NCBI GenBank assembly: GCA_029747585.1
Contig: JAPEVF010000529.1
Coordinates: forward strand, 1 to 31,774
Reading direction: 5' to 3'
DNA: 31,774 bases
DNA from: Pleurotus djamor
Lineage: Eukaryota; Basidiomycota; Agaricomycetes; Agaricales; Pleurotaceae
The notes under the pieces were generated by a model. It was not told where the DNA came from and did no database searches. It was given only the letters and a program-made list of their open reading frames with translations. The stretch's first letter is position 1, and each line of letters starts with the position of its first letter. The translations under genes and the position numbers were made by a program. This document shows, one piece after another, positions 19,689-30,456 of this stretch.

Positions 19689-21301
19689 GGGTGACCGTTG
19701 ACCGTTGTCCGTCTCCCTCCCTTCTCGTGGCTCGTACCTCTGCCCATTCTGGTCGCCACCTCCTCCTACTTCGGTCGCCCCCTCGCCCCCACCCCTCCGT
19801 CCACCGTCCACCGTCCACCGTACATCATACATGCGCGCAGTCAATCCCTTGACGCCTGTGTGTGAGGCTGACTGGGTGGTTTGAGGTTGAGTACTGAGTA
19901 TTGAGTGGCGGAGTGGGAGTAGGGGGGGGAAGAGGTGTGATGATGAGATGGACGAGCTGGACGCTGGAGGATGAAGATTTATTATGAAGATGACGATGTG
20001 CGATGAAGATGTGTATGATGAAGATGAAGATGTACGATGTACGATGAAGATGGACGATGAATCATGAAGAAGCCGAGCCCCAATTTCGTGGATATGTACG
20101 CGTACGCCCCGTACTAGCTATCGCTGCTGCTGCTGCTGCTGCTTCTGCTATCCTTTTCCCCGTGCCCCCACCCCACACACACCCTAAATTGCCTCTTGCC
20201 GATGTTCAAACGGTCTTGCATACGACGGACTTTCTTCGCTTATGGCGCGCTATTCCGTCACGGTACATACGTACTTCCACCATTTCATACCTACTTCCAC
20301 CATTTCGTGCATGCATGCATACCTGAATACCTGAATACCTTCTTATATACATACATACATACCATAATCCTACACATTCCTACGGTTCGTTTTCGTTCCG
20401 GTTTCGTTGGTTTACATAGCGCGCCTCCCCCCCTTCGTACCTACGTACTTTACCTCTCCCTCTACCTCTACTTCAACTTCTCCCTCTACCCACACCCACA
20501 CCCACCACCCGCACCCCACCGCTCCACTCGCCTACGTCTAGCGTATGCGCGTACCACACACCATCTCCCTTCATNCTCTCATCATCCTCTCATCGTAAGC
20601 ATCGTATCAGTGCTCTGCACGAAAATTTGTTGTTTTTTTTGTTGAGTTATCCCGCTATTTAGTATTTAGTATTTATGCTTTTTTGTTTTTTTGTTTTTCC
20701 CGTACTTCCTACATACATACATACATATATACATACCACAAGTCGTCTCAACTTTTGTTTTTGCGTTGTCTGTCGTAATACACAGAGTATAGAGTATTCG
20801 TGCCTCTTCTACTAGTTCTACTCTGGAGAGTAGAGTAAGGGTTGTTGTTTGGGGTGCTTGTGTCGTTTTTGTGTTCGCTGTTTCGATGTTTGATGGGTAT
20901 GGAAATGAGGTGCCGTTGTATAGATAGGCTTACATGCATGATAGGCTTGTATCGTCCGTAGGTCTGTAGGTGGGTATGTGTAAGTTGACGTTGAGTTCAA
21001 GTGTGTTCCAGTGGTCACTGGTGTTCGATCGACGGAAATTCGGTAACTTCGTAAAACCACTAAACCACCCCGGTGACCGCAGACGACTCGAAGCAGTCAT
21101 GAATCATGATCATGGACATTGGACGCCTCAGCGCTTGCTTCCCCCCAACTCATCCGTCATCTATTCATCCTTCACCTTTCATCGAATCCTTCAAAGCTTC
21201 GAGCTTCAACCTTAGCTTCATCGGTCGTCCTCCATCGATTCACCCTTCATCCTTCTGTGCAACGTCTGTCAGCACCACGACAAGCCTCGTGCCTCGTTGG
21301 A
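19689..21301. other. Intergenic region rich in microsatellites
   Basis: No gene is recognised in 1.6 kb. It contains degenerate GATGAAGATG repeats (about 19975-20060), a GCT run (about 20123-20143), GCAT and CATA runs (about 20305-20363 and 20711-20740) and T-rich tracts (20628-20698). Some frames are open but low-complexity. The last 300 bp before 21302 would hold the promoter and leader of the GTPase gene; I see no convincing TATA box there. Confidence 0.5.
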
Positions 21302-22799
21302 ATGGCTTCAGGTTCATCGACCACGACCACGACCACGAATGCCAGTGTTACCCATATCAAGTGTACGTGAAACCTAGCCTAAGTAGTCTAGTTTGTTGGC
21401 TTTGCAATCGGATTCGCTCGTTGGGTGGTGGGTCGCCGACGCATCTCTTCCTTGGTCATGTTGCTTCATGGAATTGGAATTGGAATTGGAATGGGAGTGT
21501 TGACTTGAGACGACGCTCATTTTATATTGTAGGTACATTCGTTGGTGACATGGGCGTTGGAAAGGTCTGCCTATTAGTCACTGTCATGGGGACCTATCGA
21601 AGACAAGCTCATGCTCATCTCATCCTGGATACTCTATACTCTAGACGGCGTTGATACTCACCTACGCGACTGGAAAATTCCCTGTAAGCCCTATTACCAA
21701 CCTCTTACATCCCCAAATATCCTTGGAGCGTCGTCTTGAATCTTGATTGCCTTTTCCTTTTCCTTTTCTCTGTATTCATTTCTCATTTCTCATTTCTCAT
21801 TTCTCATTTCTCATTTCTCATTTCTCATTTATCATTTACATAGGACCCTGCGTTGAACTTGACGGGTTCGCAAGTCCTCTCACCTCATTTCACCTTTTTT
21901 CTTTTCTTTTTTTTCNATACCGATCCTTTCACCCTTTAAATTACAAATTAAATATGCACCACAGCGGACGGTATTGGTAAGCACCTGACTCTCCCGGGCC
22001 CTGGAAAGCGGGAAGTATACCTTTCCCTTTGGGATTCTACGGGGTCCGACGATCTCGCGAGGCTTCGTGCGTTGAGGTATCCGGGGACGGATGNTTTGTT
22101 TTTTGTGTTTTGGTTTTGGTGGGGACGAGGGGAGGGGNAGGGGGGGCTTTGATAGCGTTGTGGGCAAGGTACGCTTGTTATTCGTTATTTTATGGTGGTT
22201 CGTGTGATGATGATGGTGATGATACGTAACTCTATGAACCTGGACATGGACCTGGACGTCCTGCAGTGGTATCCTGAAATTCAACATCATCTCCCTGGCA
22301 TACCCATCGTGCTGGTTGGAGCTCGAGCTGATCTGAGAGGTCAATCCTCTAGCGTGCAGTATGTACGTTTTGTCCCTGCTCACTCGCAATGCTCGCTTAT
22401 TGGACGCCCAAGGACAATCACGGATGAAGAGATCCAAGAGCTAGCTAAACAAATCAACGCGTCATCTTATTTTCTCGTTTCCGCGTTGACGGAGCCGGAG
22501 GGTTTGACTGTGATGTTTGAAAAGGTCGCTGGGATGCCTAGTACGTTTTTGCTTTGTTTCATCAATTCATCGTAATGTTGGTCCCCTCCTTTTTACCTTG
22601 CTATTTTCTTTGCATTTCCTTTTCCTTCCTTCCTTCCTTCCCTTCTTCTTCATCGTAGCCCCGTTCCCCCTATTACTTCTCCTGGAAATTTCCCTAATCC
22701 CCCTTTGGTAGAAATTGTTTTTCTAACGCTTGATTTTCTTTTCTAGTTGGGATTAAACGTGATGACAAACGCAGAAAACGAAGATGTATAGTGACCTAG
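21302..22799 (+). CDS. Atypical Rho-family small GTPase with CaaX box
   Basis: Proposed exons: 21302-21362, 21533-21564, 21645-21683, 21844-21865 (tentative), 21965-22168, 22267-22358, 22413-22540 and 22747-22799; about 209 aa, near the usual Rho length. The P-loop GDMGVGKT (25-32) is restored by splicing out 21565-21644. Other Rho landmarks are LILTYATGKFP, LWDSTGSDD (73-81, switch II), ALRYPGTD, KWYPEIQHHLPGIPIVLVG (119-137), ITDEEIQELAKQI and VSALTEPEGL (G5). The C-terminus is polybasic (KRRKRR) followed by CIVT, a CaaX prenylation box, so membrane attachment is expected. Departures: the catalytic Gln of switch II is Ser, the TKLD guanine-binding motif reads ARAD, and the PTVF effector loop is not recognisable. 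The frame closes if the N at 22094 counts as one base and the N at 22138 as none. Intron 3 carries a CATTTCT heptamer array (about 21775-21835). Family call firm; exons 4 and 5 less so. Confidence 0.75.
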
Positions 22800-23401
22800 C
22801 ATGCGTATTGACGTTTTCCGATGTGAACGTGAGCGTTATCGTATCTGCAGCTCAGCCATCCGAATAGCGCACTACTTCCTGCTCGATATGAGGACCTGAC
22901 TCTCGAGTCTCAGGCAGTCCTTCAAGTTTAACATTGAGCAGCGGCAGAGTGTCATACTCGTGCTCTCGTTGGTCTTATCATGCTCTTTACCAATTTGCTA
23001 CTGAGTACTCAGCATTCACGATGCTACCACTTCGTAACACGCACCCATTTGGTCTGAATTGATCTCAACTGACCGTTTCCGTGCCATCAGAGGCGAGAAA
23101 TTCGCCAGAACCAGCATCAATGAGATATTCTGTAAGTATCCTCTGAGCTCGGATCATCACCAATGATGCGTCGACAGCGTACTTTCTGTGCTCCCACAGT
23201 CACCTTACAGCCTCGATACCCAAGGTAAGTAAATAATCTCCTCCCAATTCCCACTGGGACTCACGCGATACTGCTTATTCCTGCGTATAGAAATATGGTC
23301 TCAGATATCGGTATCGGATATCCAGTTCAACCCTTCGCGTAGCGTTATGTGTTCCTTGCACAGCCATCACCGCGATGAGTCCAATCACTGGTACTTGGTC
23401 T
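22800..23401. other. Intergenic region with two further short intron-like units
   Basis: No protein is recognised. On the plus strand two good GT-AG introns can be placed at 23132-23199 and 23225-23290, leaving a 25-nt exon (23200-23224). This resembles the mini-exon style of the block at 4.7-8.3 kb. They could belong to an alternative leader of the F-box gene that follows, or be remnants of a decayed gene. Confidence 0.35.
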
Positions 23402-23408
23402 TATAAAT
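23402..23408 (+). promoter_or_regulatory. TATA box upstream of first F-box gene
   Basis: The sequence is CTTATAAATATC, about 125 bp before the ATG at 23530. The presumed leader contains three copies of GTTTATC and pyrimidine-rich sequence, and the start sits in the favourable context TTTCCCATGGCC. Confidence 0.5.
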
Positions 23409-23529
23409 ATCAAAGCTATAACGGAGCGTTTATCGTTTATCGTTTATCGTTCAGACTAATCCTCTTTCCTCTTTCCGCTTTCCGCTTTCCGATTCCCTCT
23501 CCTTCGCCCCATTTTCCTTTACCTTTCCC

Positions 23530-25979
23530 ATGGCCTCGATCACCCCACCGACGTCTAAATCTAACATACCAAACGAAATATGGCTCCGAATCGTGTCTTA
23601 CCTCCCTCCCTCTGCGGTACGCAACGAATGTATCGGTGTGAACCGATTTTTCTTCGACTATGTCATGGATAGACGGTATCATACCGTCAAGTTGAAGATG
23701 AGCGAAGGGGTATTGGAGAAGCCGGAGGGGTTGGGGAGGTTGGTTAACCTCACGTAAGTACCTACCCCCCTTCGATCTCCGTTGAGATTGTGTTTTTGGA
23801 AAGTTAGTACCGATATTGATAAGTGGGTGGTTCTGTGNTTTTTTTAGACCGTTTTGCGCCAAACGGACGAGGAGATTGGTTATGGATGTTTCGGTGCTTG
23901 GGAAAGTGGAAGATGCACTCATGGTGGAGAGGGCGTTTACCATTCAACGCCGTCCGAGCTTCAGTCAACGTAAACAAGTACCATCATCATCGTCAACCTC
24001 GACTTGGTCTTCTCGTATCCCAACGTCTCTAAAGCTCAAACCATCCAGTCAAACGGACGACAAAAGCGAAGGCGAATCGAGTATCTACCCTCGCATCGAA
24101 TACATCATATCACTCCTCCCCTCCATCGAGCACCTGGAAGTCTACGGCGACAACAGCTCGGAGCGTCTGACGAGCCGAGAGTTGTCTGAGCTCGTTCCGT
24201 TTTTTGGGTTCGTGTCGTCGGTGGTTGGGGAGAAGGTGGTGAAGGTTAGCTTGGATATGTCACCAGAGGTGTTTGGATACGTCCTTCGAGGGTATTGTCA
24301 ATTTCTACCTTCACCAGCGGGGAACTTGGCTTTGAGGATGAAAAGGAAGGACGCGAACGCGACGAAGACGTCTTCCAAGTCGACGCATGGACGTCTGCAG
24401 GAAGTCACCATAAAGTTCATAGTTTCGTTTACCTTTCAAACGCCAGACAAACCCCCATCTACATCGAAATTTCCGTCAAGAACTCCAAACCGTGCTTATT
24501 CGTCTGACTCTGCGTGCATCGCTTCGATTTTACGGTTAATCAACTCATCCAGAAGATCTTTGCATACAATCCGCTTTCTGGATTGGTACGGATTCTCGTC
24601 GTTCCATCTACTCCTAGCGCAACTTGGTAAGTACGCTCTCCAGACTCCTTTCTCCTGGACCCTCCTGACTTACCTCCCTGACGCCCCTTTCTCATTTATT
24701 CCGCGGTTTCTCATTTGGTTTTGGATAGATACCCTCCCCAACCTCCAAACAACGTCCATCCGTACTCGCATCCCACGATTCGCAGTAATACCTCCTAGGA
24801 CCACGCTCTATGCTACCGAACTGAAACCGACAGCGGAAGCAATCACCACGTTTCTGATGAAGCACGACACTACGCTGAGGCATTTGGACCTTGATTTGAT
24901 GGAGGGTTGGGAAGCCAAGGATGTTGTGGTATGTAGGGATGTGCTTGAACCAAGGTTGAGGCTTACGGGTCTGAGGTCATTGAGGCTTAATCCGTTGGCG
25001 GTGTATTCGCCTACGCCGACTGCGATGACGATACTTCAACACTTGATCGGTGGGACTGGGACGGCGGTTTCGACTTCTTCGTCTGGGACACAATTGGAGA
25101 CGGGCTTGGTCCATGGTTCTGGCAAGTCAAATTCAGAGCTTACCCGACTCGCGATCGTATCCTACAAATTCTCCGCTACGACTCTTCAGACGCTGTTGAT
25201 GAAAGTGGCGGATTCCCTACGAAAGCTTGTGAATCTTGAAGTTTCCGTGAAGGGGGAGGTAGCGAGTCAGTTGATTGAATGTTTCGTTGAGAAACTTCCG
25301 TTGTTGGAAAGCTTGGAGTTGACGGTGCATGCTGGGACTCCAGTGCAGAGTATAGGCGTGAGTTAGCGTATCGTCCTTGTTTTTTTTTNCCTTTCTGAAG
25401 TCTTCGTTGTTATTTGATGGGTGGTTTCGTGCTTAGGACCTTACCCACGCCATACTCTCCCAAGTGCCTCCACCCGGGCACCATCGAGCAGAGCCAACGT
25501 CAATATGGCACCTCCAAAGCATCCTCGTCTCTTTCCACAACGAGCCCTCTCCCTATCCATACGAATCTTCATACGACTTCACGTCTTCGTGTCTACTCAT
25601 GATGGCATTTTGCGTCGCGTTTCCGAGTGTCCAAGAAATCTTACCGTCGCTTTCTTCGAATCCGTACGGAGTGGCGTACGACGATATCTTAAGGGGTGAG
25701 AGGTATCGTTACCTCCGTCAGAAATTCGAGGTGGTGTGTCCTGGGAATTGGTTGTATTCGAAGTATGCTTTTGTACAGGAGCTTGAGGCTGTAGCGGAGA
25801 GGGAGAGTGAGGGTGTGGTGAGCCAGCCAACGCCAACAGTGGTCATTCGATCGACGCGTTATTCGAAGGCTGTTGATGAGGCGGAGGGAATCAAGTCCGG
25901 AAGGGGGGGAGAAGGAAGAAGAAGAGTGAGGGAAGGGAGAGATTACGACGGTTCCCCGTTCTTCAAGAGTAGAGCCTAA
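23530..25979 (+). CDS. F-box protein (first of a tandem pair)
   Basis: Exons are 23530-23753, 23848-24626, 24729-25357 and 25437-25979, giving 2175 nt (724 aa), in frame across every junction. The Ns at 23838 and 25389 fall in introns. An F-box-like motif lies near the N-terminus (residues about 15-57): IPNEIWLRIVSYLPPSAVRN, then CIGVNRFFFDYVMDRRYHTV. The remainder has leucine-rich helical segments, for example LPSIEHLEVYG, LRHLDLDLMEGW and LRSLRLNPL, as in the large basidiomycete F-box families. These act as substrate adaptors of SCF ubiquitin ligases through Skp1; the substrate is unknown. Introns 2 and 3 can be read through in part, so unspliced models would end early or contain extra residues; donors GTAAGT and GTGAGT support splicing. 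The C-terminal exon ends in a basic tail with DYDGSPFFKSRA, which recurs as a relic at 28.1-28.2 kb. Confidence 0.75.
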
Positions 25980-26111
25980 GTCGTATCAATTACTGTCTAT
26001 GACGATATTCAACCGTATATGTCACTAGCACCGGTCAAAGCATACACACGCACAACGCCATAGAAGTCCGTGCCCGCCACCGCGTCCCTAGGGAAGTGCT
26101 GGAGGAAAGGG

Positions 26112-26117
26112 TATAAA
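26112..26117 (+). promoter_or_regulatory. TATA box upstream of second F-box gene
   Basis: GGGTATAAATTTAGGGAG, about 90 bp before the ATG at 26204. The context around the start, ACCACCATGG, is favourable for initiation. Confidence 0.55.
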
Positions 26118-26203
26118 TTTAGGGAGACTCTCCTATTTCCTCACACTGCCGAGCCAGCGCCTCAGCCTACAGTTCCTCCCCTTGCCTTACGATCACAACC
26201 ACC

Positions 26204-27878
26204 ATGGTGAGTATCCGACCGCACGCCTAAGAAACGTCTCTGACAATTTACTCCTTAGCCCCAATTGAATCCAGATGATGCTCACGCAATCATCGAAACG
26301 AAAATTCGCGAGCATGAAAACACCATTCAAGAGCTCAAAAGCACGCGAAACGCCTATACATACGTGTCACAGCTCCCCGCCGAGGTCCTTTCCATGATAT
26401 TCATACAAGTCAAGCGTGACCACAGCATGGAATATGACGACGAAGCAGACAAAGTCATTGATGTGCCGTTCAACCTCGGCTGGATGAAGGTTTCCGCAGT
26501 TTGTCGCCATTGGCGTCAGGTCGGCTTGGATACGCTGTGTTTGTGGACGGACATCAACTTCGGGTTTGGAGACGTTGAGTATATCGAAGAGATGTTGAAA
26601 CGCTCAAAGACTGCGCTGCTCGACTTGGTCCTCTCTTTCGCCAATGCCCCTCACGCATGCAACATCGCTCGGAAATGGGATCTTGCGGTTCACGCCGTTT
26701 CTACAAAGAACTTGAAGAGCATTAGCCTACACACTGAGGAAGACTCTCGCTCTATTTTGCGGCTCCTGGAATCTCATGGGGATCGCCCGTCGCTTCTTCA
26801 GAGTCTCAGGCTTAACTGCGATAACTGGATGGGACCCGCCATTAGCGCATGGAGCGATATGCCTGCTCTGCGAACTCTGGAGGTCTTGGGCATTCCGCTT
26901 CCTGGAATGTTTCCCCTCTTTCCCAACCTCAAAGTCCTCTTACTGGATCCTCCTGAAGACCACCCTGTATCAGTGTCTTATGTCCTTCAAGTACTGCGAA
27001 GTGCGCCGTTTGTCCACGACGTCTGTATCCGCGAGATCTATGAAAATGACGACTTCGATTCCTCCTGCTTGCCGAGCGTGAAGTTACCCGCTCTGAAGTA
27101 CCTTCTTCTTGGGTTTAATAGCCTTGAATCGACGTGTCTACTCGACTACCTCTGCTTCCCGGCGAGCGGTACCTGTGTCACCTTCGAAATGAACTTTTCG
27201 CCGCCGGAAGCCTTAGGGCGCACTGCAATATCCCATATTCAGCCCGTGTGGGCTCGCTTCGTTGACGTTAACCATGGATTAGAGCTATACACACGGATCT
27301 TGCCTGAATGCGACTCGTTCTCCATCCTGTTCCGCAAGCTCAATCCAGAGCGCGAAGACTTCGAGTTCGTCATAACCGCAGGTCACAATTTTCCCTTCTT
27401 AATATTTGCTCCTCTCTTCGACAAGCCCACGTCTTTGGAGCTGATGGACCCTGTAACTTACGATCTATGGCATTCCATCCTACCGTCTTTTACCAACGTC
27501 AAGACGATGACCTTGGCAATGTTCGACCTCAAGATATTGGAGATCATCACACCTTCCATCGGTTCCATCGGTTCCGAAAGTGCTACGGAGCTTCCTAAGC
27601 TGGAAACACTGATTCTCTCAGGGTATACGTTTGGCAACAGCGCGAACGATCTTCTATCATTCATGACCGATCCGACACCTTTATCTGTCCTTCTGGGATC
27701 ACGAAGGATTGACACCGTCAAAGTCGTCGACAGCCTCGTCACTCTCGACCTTGTAGACCAGTTTCGGAACAGGAATATTGAAATTGAGTGGGGAAATACC
27801 ACAATCTTGGATACCAGGCCGGTCCGCGACGCTTTCAAAGCCTTCTATACCGAACTACTATGCAAACTTGAAGGTTAG
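26204..27878 (+). CDS. F-box protein with N-terminal coiled coil (second of tandem pair)
   Basis: Exon 1 holds only the start codon (26204-26206); a 52-nt intron, 26207-26258, follows with donor GTGAGT and acceptor CTTAG. Exon 2 is 26259-27878, giving 540 aa. Residues about 8-36 form a short predicted coiled coil (IIETKIREHENTIQELKST). The F-box follows at about 40-100: LPAEVLSMIFIQV, then WMKVSAVCRHWRQVGLDTLC and LWTDINF, the standard Agaricomycete pattern. Downstream are irregular leucine-rich segments (LQSLRLNCDNW, LRTLEVLGIPLPG, LETLILSGYTFG). The likely role is substrate recognition in an SCF ubiquitin ligase. Its sequence differs clearly from the neighbour at 23530, so the pair is not a recent duplicate. 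The start is supported by the TATA box and by the lack of any upstream ATG in the leader after it. Confidence 0.85.
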
Positions 27879-28110
27879 GGCAAGTACACACCCTCTACAT
27901 ATCTAGAGTTCTGATACTGTACTATATACCGCACACTCTATCTGTCAGCCGGCGCTTTGCAAAAGGGCCCACATGATCTTGAGGCGATCTTAGAATGCCT
28001 CCAAGGAAGTTTATCGCGGCGCATTCCTCTCTCCATGCGACCACATCCTCGTGTCCCCATGTCTTTTATCACAATTTCACACAGAGGAGAAGTTCGTTGA
28101 CCAGCTGTTC
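27879..28110. other. 3' flank of second F-box gene
   Basis: No gene is seen. It holds the presumed 3' untranslated region and unassigned sequence leading into the F-box relic. Confidence 0.5.
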
Positions 28111-28237
28111 GATCAGCGTGTTATTCAACGGCGGTTGATGAGGCGGAAGGAAGTAGGTCTGGAGGAGGAGGTGGAAGAGCAAGAATCAAGCTGCAAGATA
28201 TCGTGATGGCTCACCGTTCTTCAAACGTCAAGCCTAG
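28111..28237 (+). pseudogene. Relic of the 3' end of an F-box gene
   Basis: The stretch GATCAGCGTGTTATTCAACG onward parallels 25850-25979 of the first F-box gene: shared GTTGATGAGGCGGA, a degenerate G/A-rich middle, then CACCGTTCTTCAAACGTCAAGCCTAG against CCCCGTTCTTCAAGAGTAGAGCCTAAG. Only the C-terminal tail (V-D-E-A-E, then SPFFK) is represented, with indels. It is best read as the remains of a third F-box copy, or a displaced fragment, downstream of the tandem pair. Confidence 0.65.
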
Positions 28238-28662
28238 GAGTACTGATGGATGTTCGGGGGGCGAAGTAGCTAGTCGACATGATTATTCACTAGAGAGTTT
28301 ACTCTTGAAATTCAGCGTCAGAGCGTGAACCACGCAGCGGAAGGAAATGGAAGCGACCAGTAGTCCGGCGAATGAGACGGTCAGTTACAGGTTGGATCTC
28401 AACGTCATGGCGTAGGTTGTGCGTAGGATCTAAACGGTTAGACCTTAGACCTTAGGTCTCAAGCTGAACTTCGCAGTCGCGATTCTCATTTCCTGACCTT
28501 CGTTAAATTTTGTACAGAAGCAACACTTTCCCCGGTGGCGAACGAAACGCAAGTCCCTACTACCGAACCACATTGTAAATCGAGATCGTTCACTACATTC
28601 CTCCGTGAGCCCGCGCTTGAGTATCGATCAAGCTTCGCTGTTAATCTTCACCTACAAACCCA
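28238..28662. other. Intergenic, nothing recognised
   Basis: The region contains a short iteration, AGACCTTAGACCTTAGGTCT near 28440-28461, which is also a partial inverted repeat. It should include the 3' untranslated region of the minus-strand gene ending at 28663. A plus-strand open frame beginning at 28535 is a shadow of that gene. Confidence 0.5.
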
Positions 28663-30379
28663 TCAGTGTTTCATCCATAAGACCGAGAAAAGAGAGGTAA
28701 GCACCACTTTCCCATCCGCGCGTGTGTCCGTATGGAGTGTCTGTTGCAATATCGTGACAGACGGGAATCGCAGAGCACTCGGGCTGGTACTCATAGGGCT
28801 TGAATCGTTGGAATTTTGCCAGATAATTCGAGCGTTAAGAGTTGCCAAGAGGGAGTTCGTGTAGAGCTTCGATAGAATGATATCTGGAATGATGTATCTA
28901 ATGGAGACGGCAGAAGATGGCGATTCGTACGGAGTCAAGAATGAGGCGACTTACGCTATGGGATGCTCCGTTGAGACTGCTGTCGGTGTCGACCGGTAGA
29001 AGAGTCCTGCGTCGATAATGGTGATGATCGCAGTGATCGCGCCGGTTCCGATGAGGACTACATGTCAAATAAACCAAGATGAACGCGGCGAACACCATTG
29101 AATATCGCATCACACAAGGCATAATTACTTACGTTGGGTCATTCGCGTGACCATAGTGTCGGTTCCACGGAAGCCGGTCTTCTTCCTTGACTGTAGGAGC
29201 ATTTTTGGAATGGTCAGCTCGTGAATGTGGAACAGAACCATGATGACCGTACCAAGGTTACGATAAAAGAGACCGCAATTACGGTATCCGCCATAGCAGA
29301 ACAAGCGAGCCATATGAAGGGGATGTGCAGTGCGATTCCAAAAGATGCGAAGTCATGCAGGAGTCGGTTTCCTAGTGTTACTGTTGCAGCGCCGAAGCCT
29401 ATGGAAAATGGTAGGAGTCAGGTATGTGTGAATCATCGGTAACTTGGATCAGGGCGCACCAAACGAAGCAATGGAAAGCAACACGATGATCACAGGAAGG
29501 ATGTTGCTTTTTGATCTCTGTTTGACCCGCCATGCCATCGAGCACTGAACAGGTGTTGATATGAGGACCTAAGGGTCATGCATCACGAAATCAATGAAAT
29601 GCATTGAGTGTCATGGATGATTCATGGGGATTCACTGTGAGCAAGGAGTCTTGCAGTAGAGCCGTTAGACCCTTGGAGAGATGATTGCGTGAAGAAGCTC
29701 ACTGATGTGAAGGACTAATAAAGACATAGGTTTCAGACAGCCAAGTGTAGATGTGTGAGCACCGATGGTTGATGCGCTCACCTTTAGATAAAACCGCTAC
29801 GTCCAGTGACATCTCTCTCACCCAATCACATTGTATCCCGGAATTCTGCACCTGCGATATAATGCAGTCGGTTTGAGAGGAGACAAGTCGATACATAAGC
29901 CACATGTTGAGGATAATCATCCCTGTTTCAATTACGATTAGGTAGGCCACCTAAGCGATCGCGAGCGTCAACCAATATGGCGAAATGAATTCAAAGGCGA
30001 AGATTCACCAGTCCTTGGATCCATGCGCGGCTAGTTCCAGAAACTTGAGAATTGTGGAAATATGCGAATGCCTTATAACGCCGCATTCGAGTTGATGAAA
30101 CCAGGTCAAGTCCAGAGGCTTGGGGACCCCACCTGAATCATAATCGCCTAGATGATGCAGGGTGAGTGACCATAATATGTACAAGGGAAGTAATCTACGA
30201 ACCCCGTACAGTATAATTCCTAAGAAGAGCCCGATGAGGACCGGGGGCGCGCTGGGGTTGGTGAAGTTTATGGGTGATCCTGGATCCAAGGAGTGGTCTG
30301 CCAACCTTAAGTTTGACAAGAACGTGACGAAATTCATCTCTTCGGGGTCGTATGTAGGGCCATCGAGGGGGACAGTCAT
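28663..30379 (-). CDS. DUF6534-type seven-helix membrane protein
   Basis: Exons on the minus strand: 30203-30379 (59 aa from the ATG), 30133-30147 (15 nt, AIMIQ), 30009-30071, 29950 to about 29845 (end uncertain), a short exon within about 29720-29790 (uncertain), 29460-29568, 29253-29398, 29133-29190, 28955-29057 and 28663-28897. The joined sequence follows the Agaricomycete family: helix 1 APPVLIGLFLGIILYG, then AIMIQ and AFAYFHNSQ; helix 2 LVAYLIVIETGMIILNMW; VQCSMAWRV with ILPVIIVLLSIASFG; helix 5 FIWLACSAMADTVIAVSFIV; SRKKTGFRGTDTMVTRM; then LLIGTGAITAIITIIDAGLF and the signature LSKLYTNSLLATLNAR. The tail after it is hydrophilic. The protein sits in a membrane; its function is unknown for the family. 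Phases close at every junction I list except around the two uncertain exons, where a defect cannot be excluded. An unusually long hydrophilic N-terminus (about 43 residues) precedes helix 1. Confidence 0.8.
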
Positions 30380-30447
30380 TTCGCAAGGTTCGAACAAGCA
30401 GAGATGCAGAGCGAAAGAGGAAACCTCCCATCTTCTGAACCAACCCG

Positions 30448-30456
30448 TATATTTAT
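30448..30456 (-). promoter_or_regulatory. TATA box of the DUF6534-type gene
   Basis: The minus strand reads GGATAAATATACGGG, about 70-80 nt upstream of the ATG at 30379. This fits a short leader and supports that ATG as the start. Confidence 0.5.

Noticed and set aside
22192..22575. Stand-alone partial GTPase or pseudogene
   Set aside because: Upstream exons supply the P-loop and switch II, and a downstream exon supplies the polybasic CaaX tail, so it is the middle of a longer gene.
23437..23943. 168-aa minus-strand open frame
   Set aside because: Antisense to the first exon and intron of the F-box gene; no recognisable domain.
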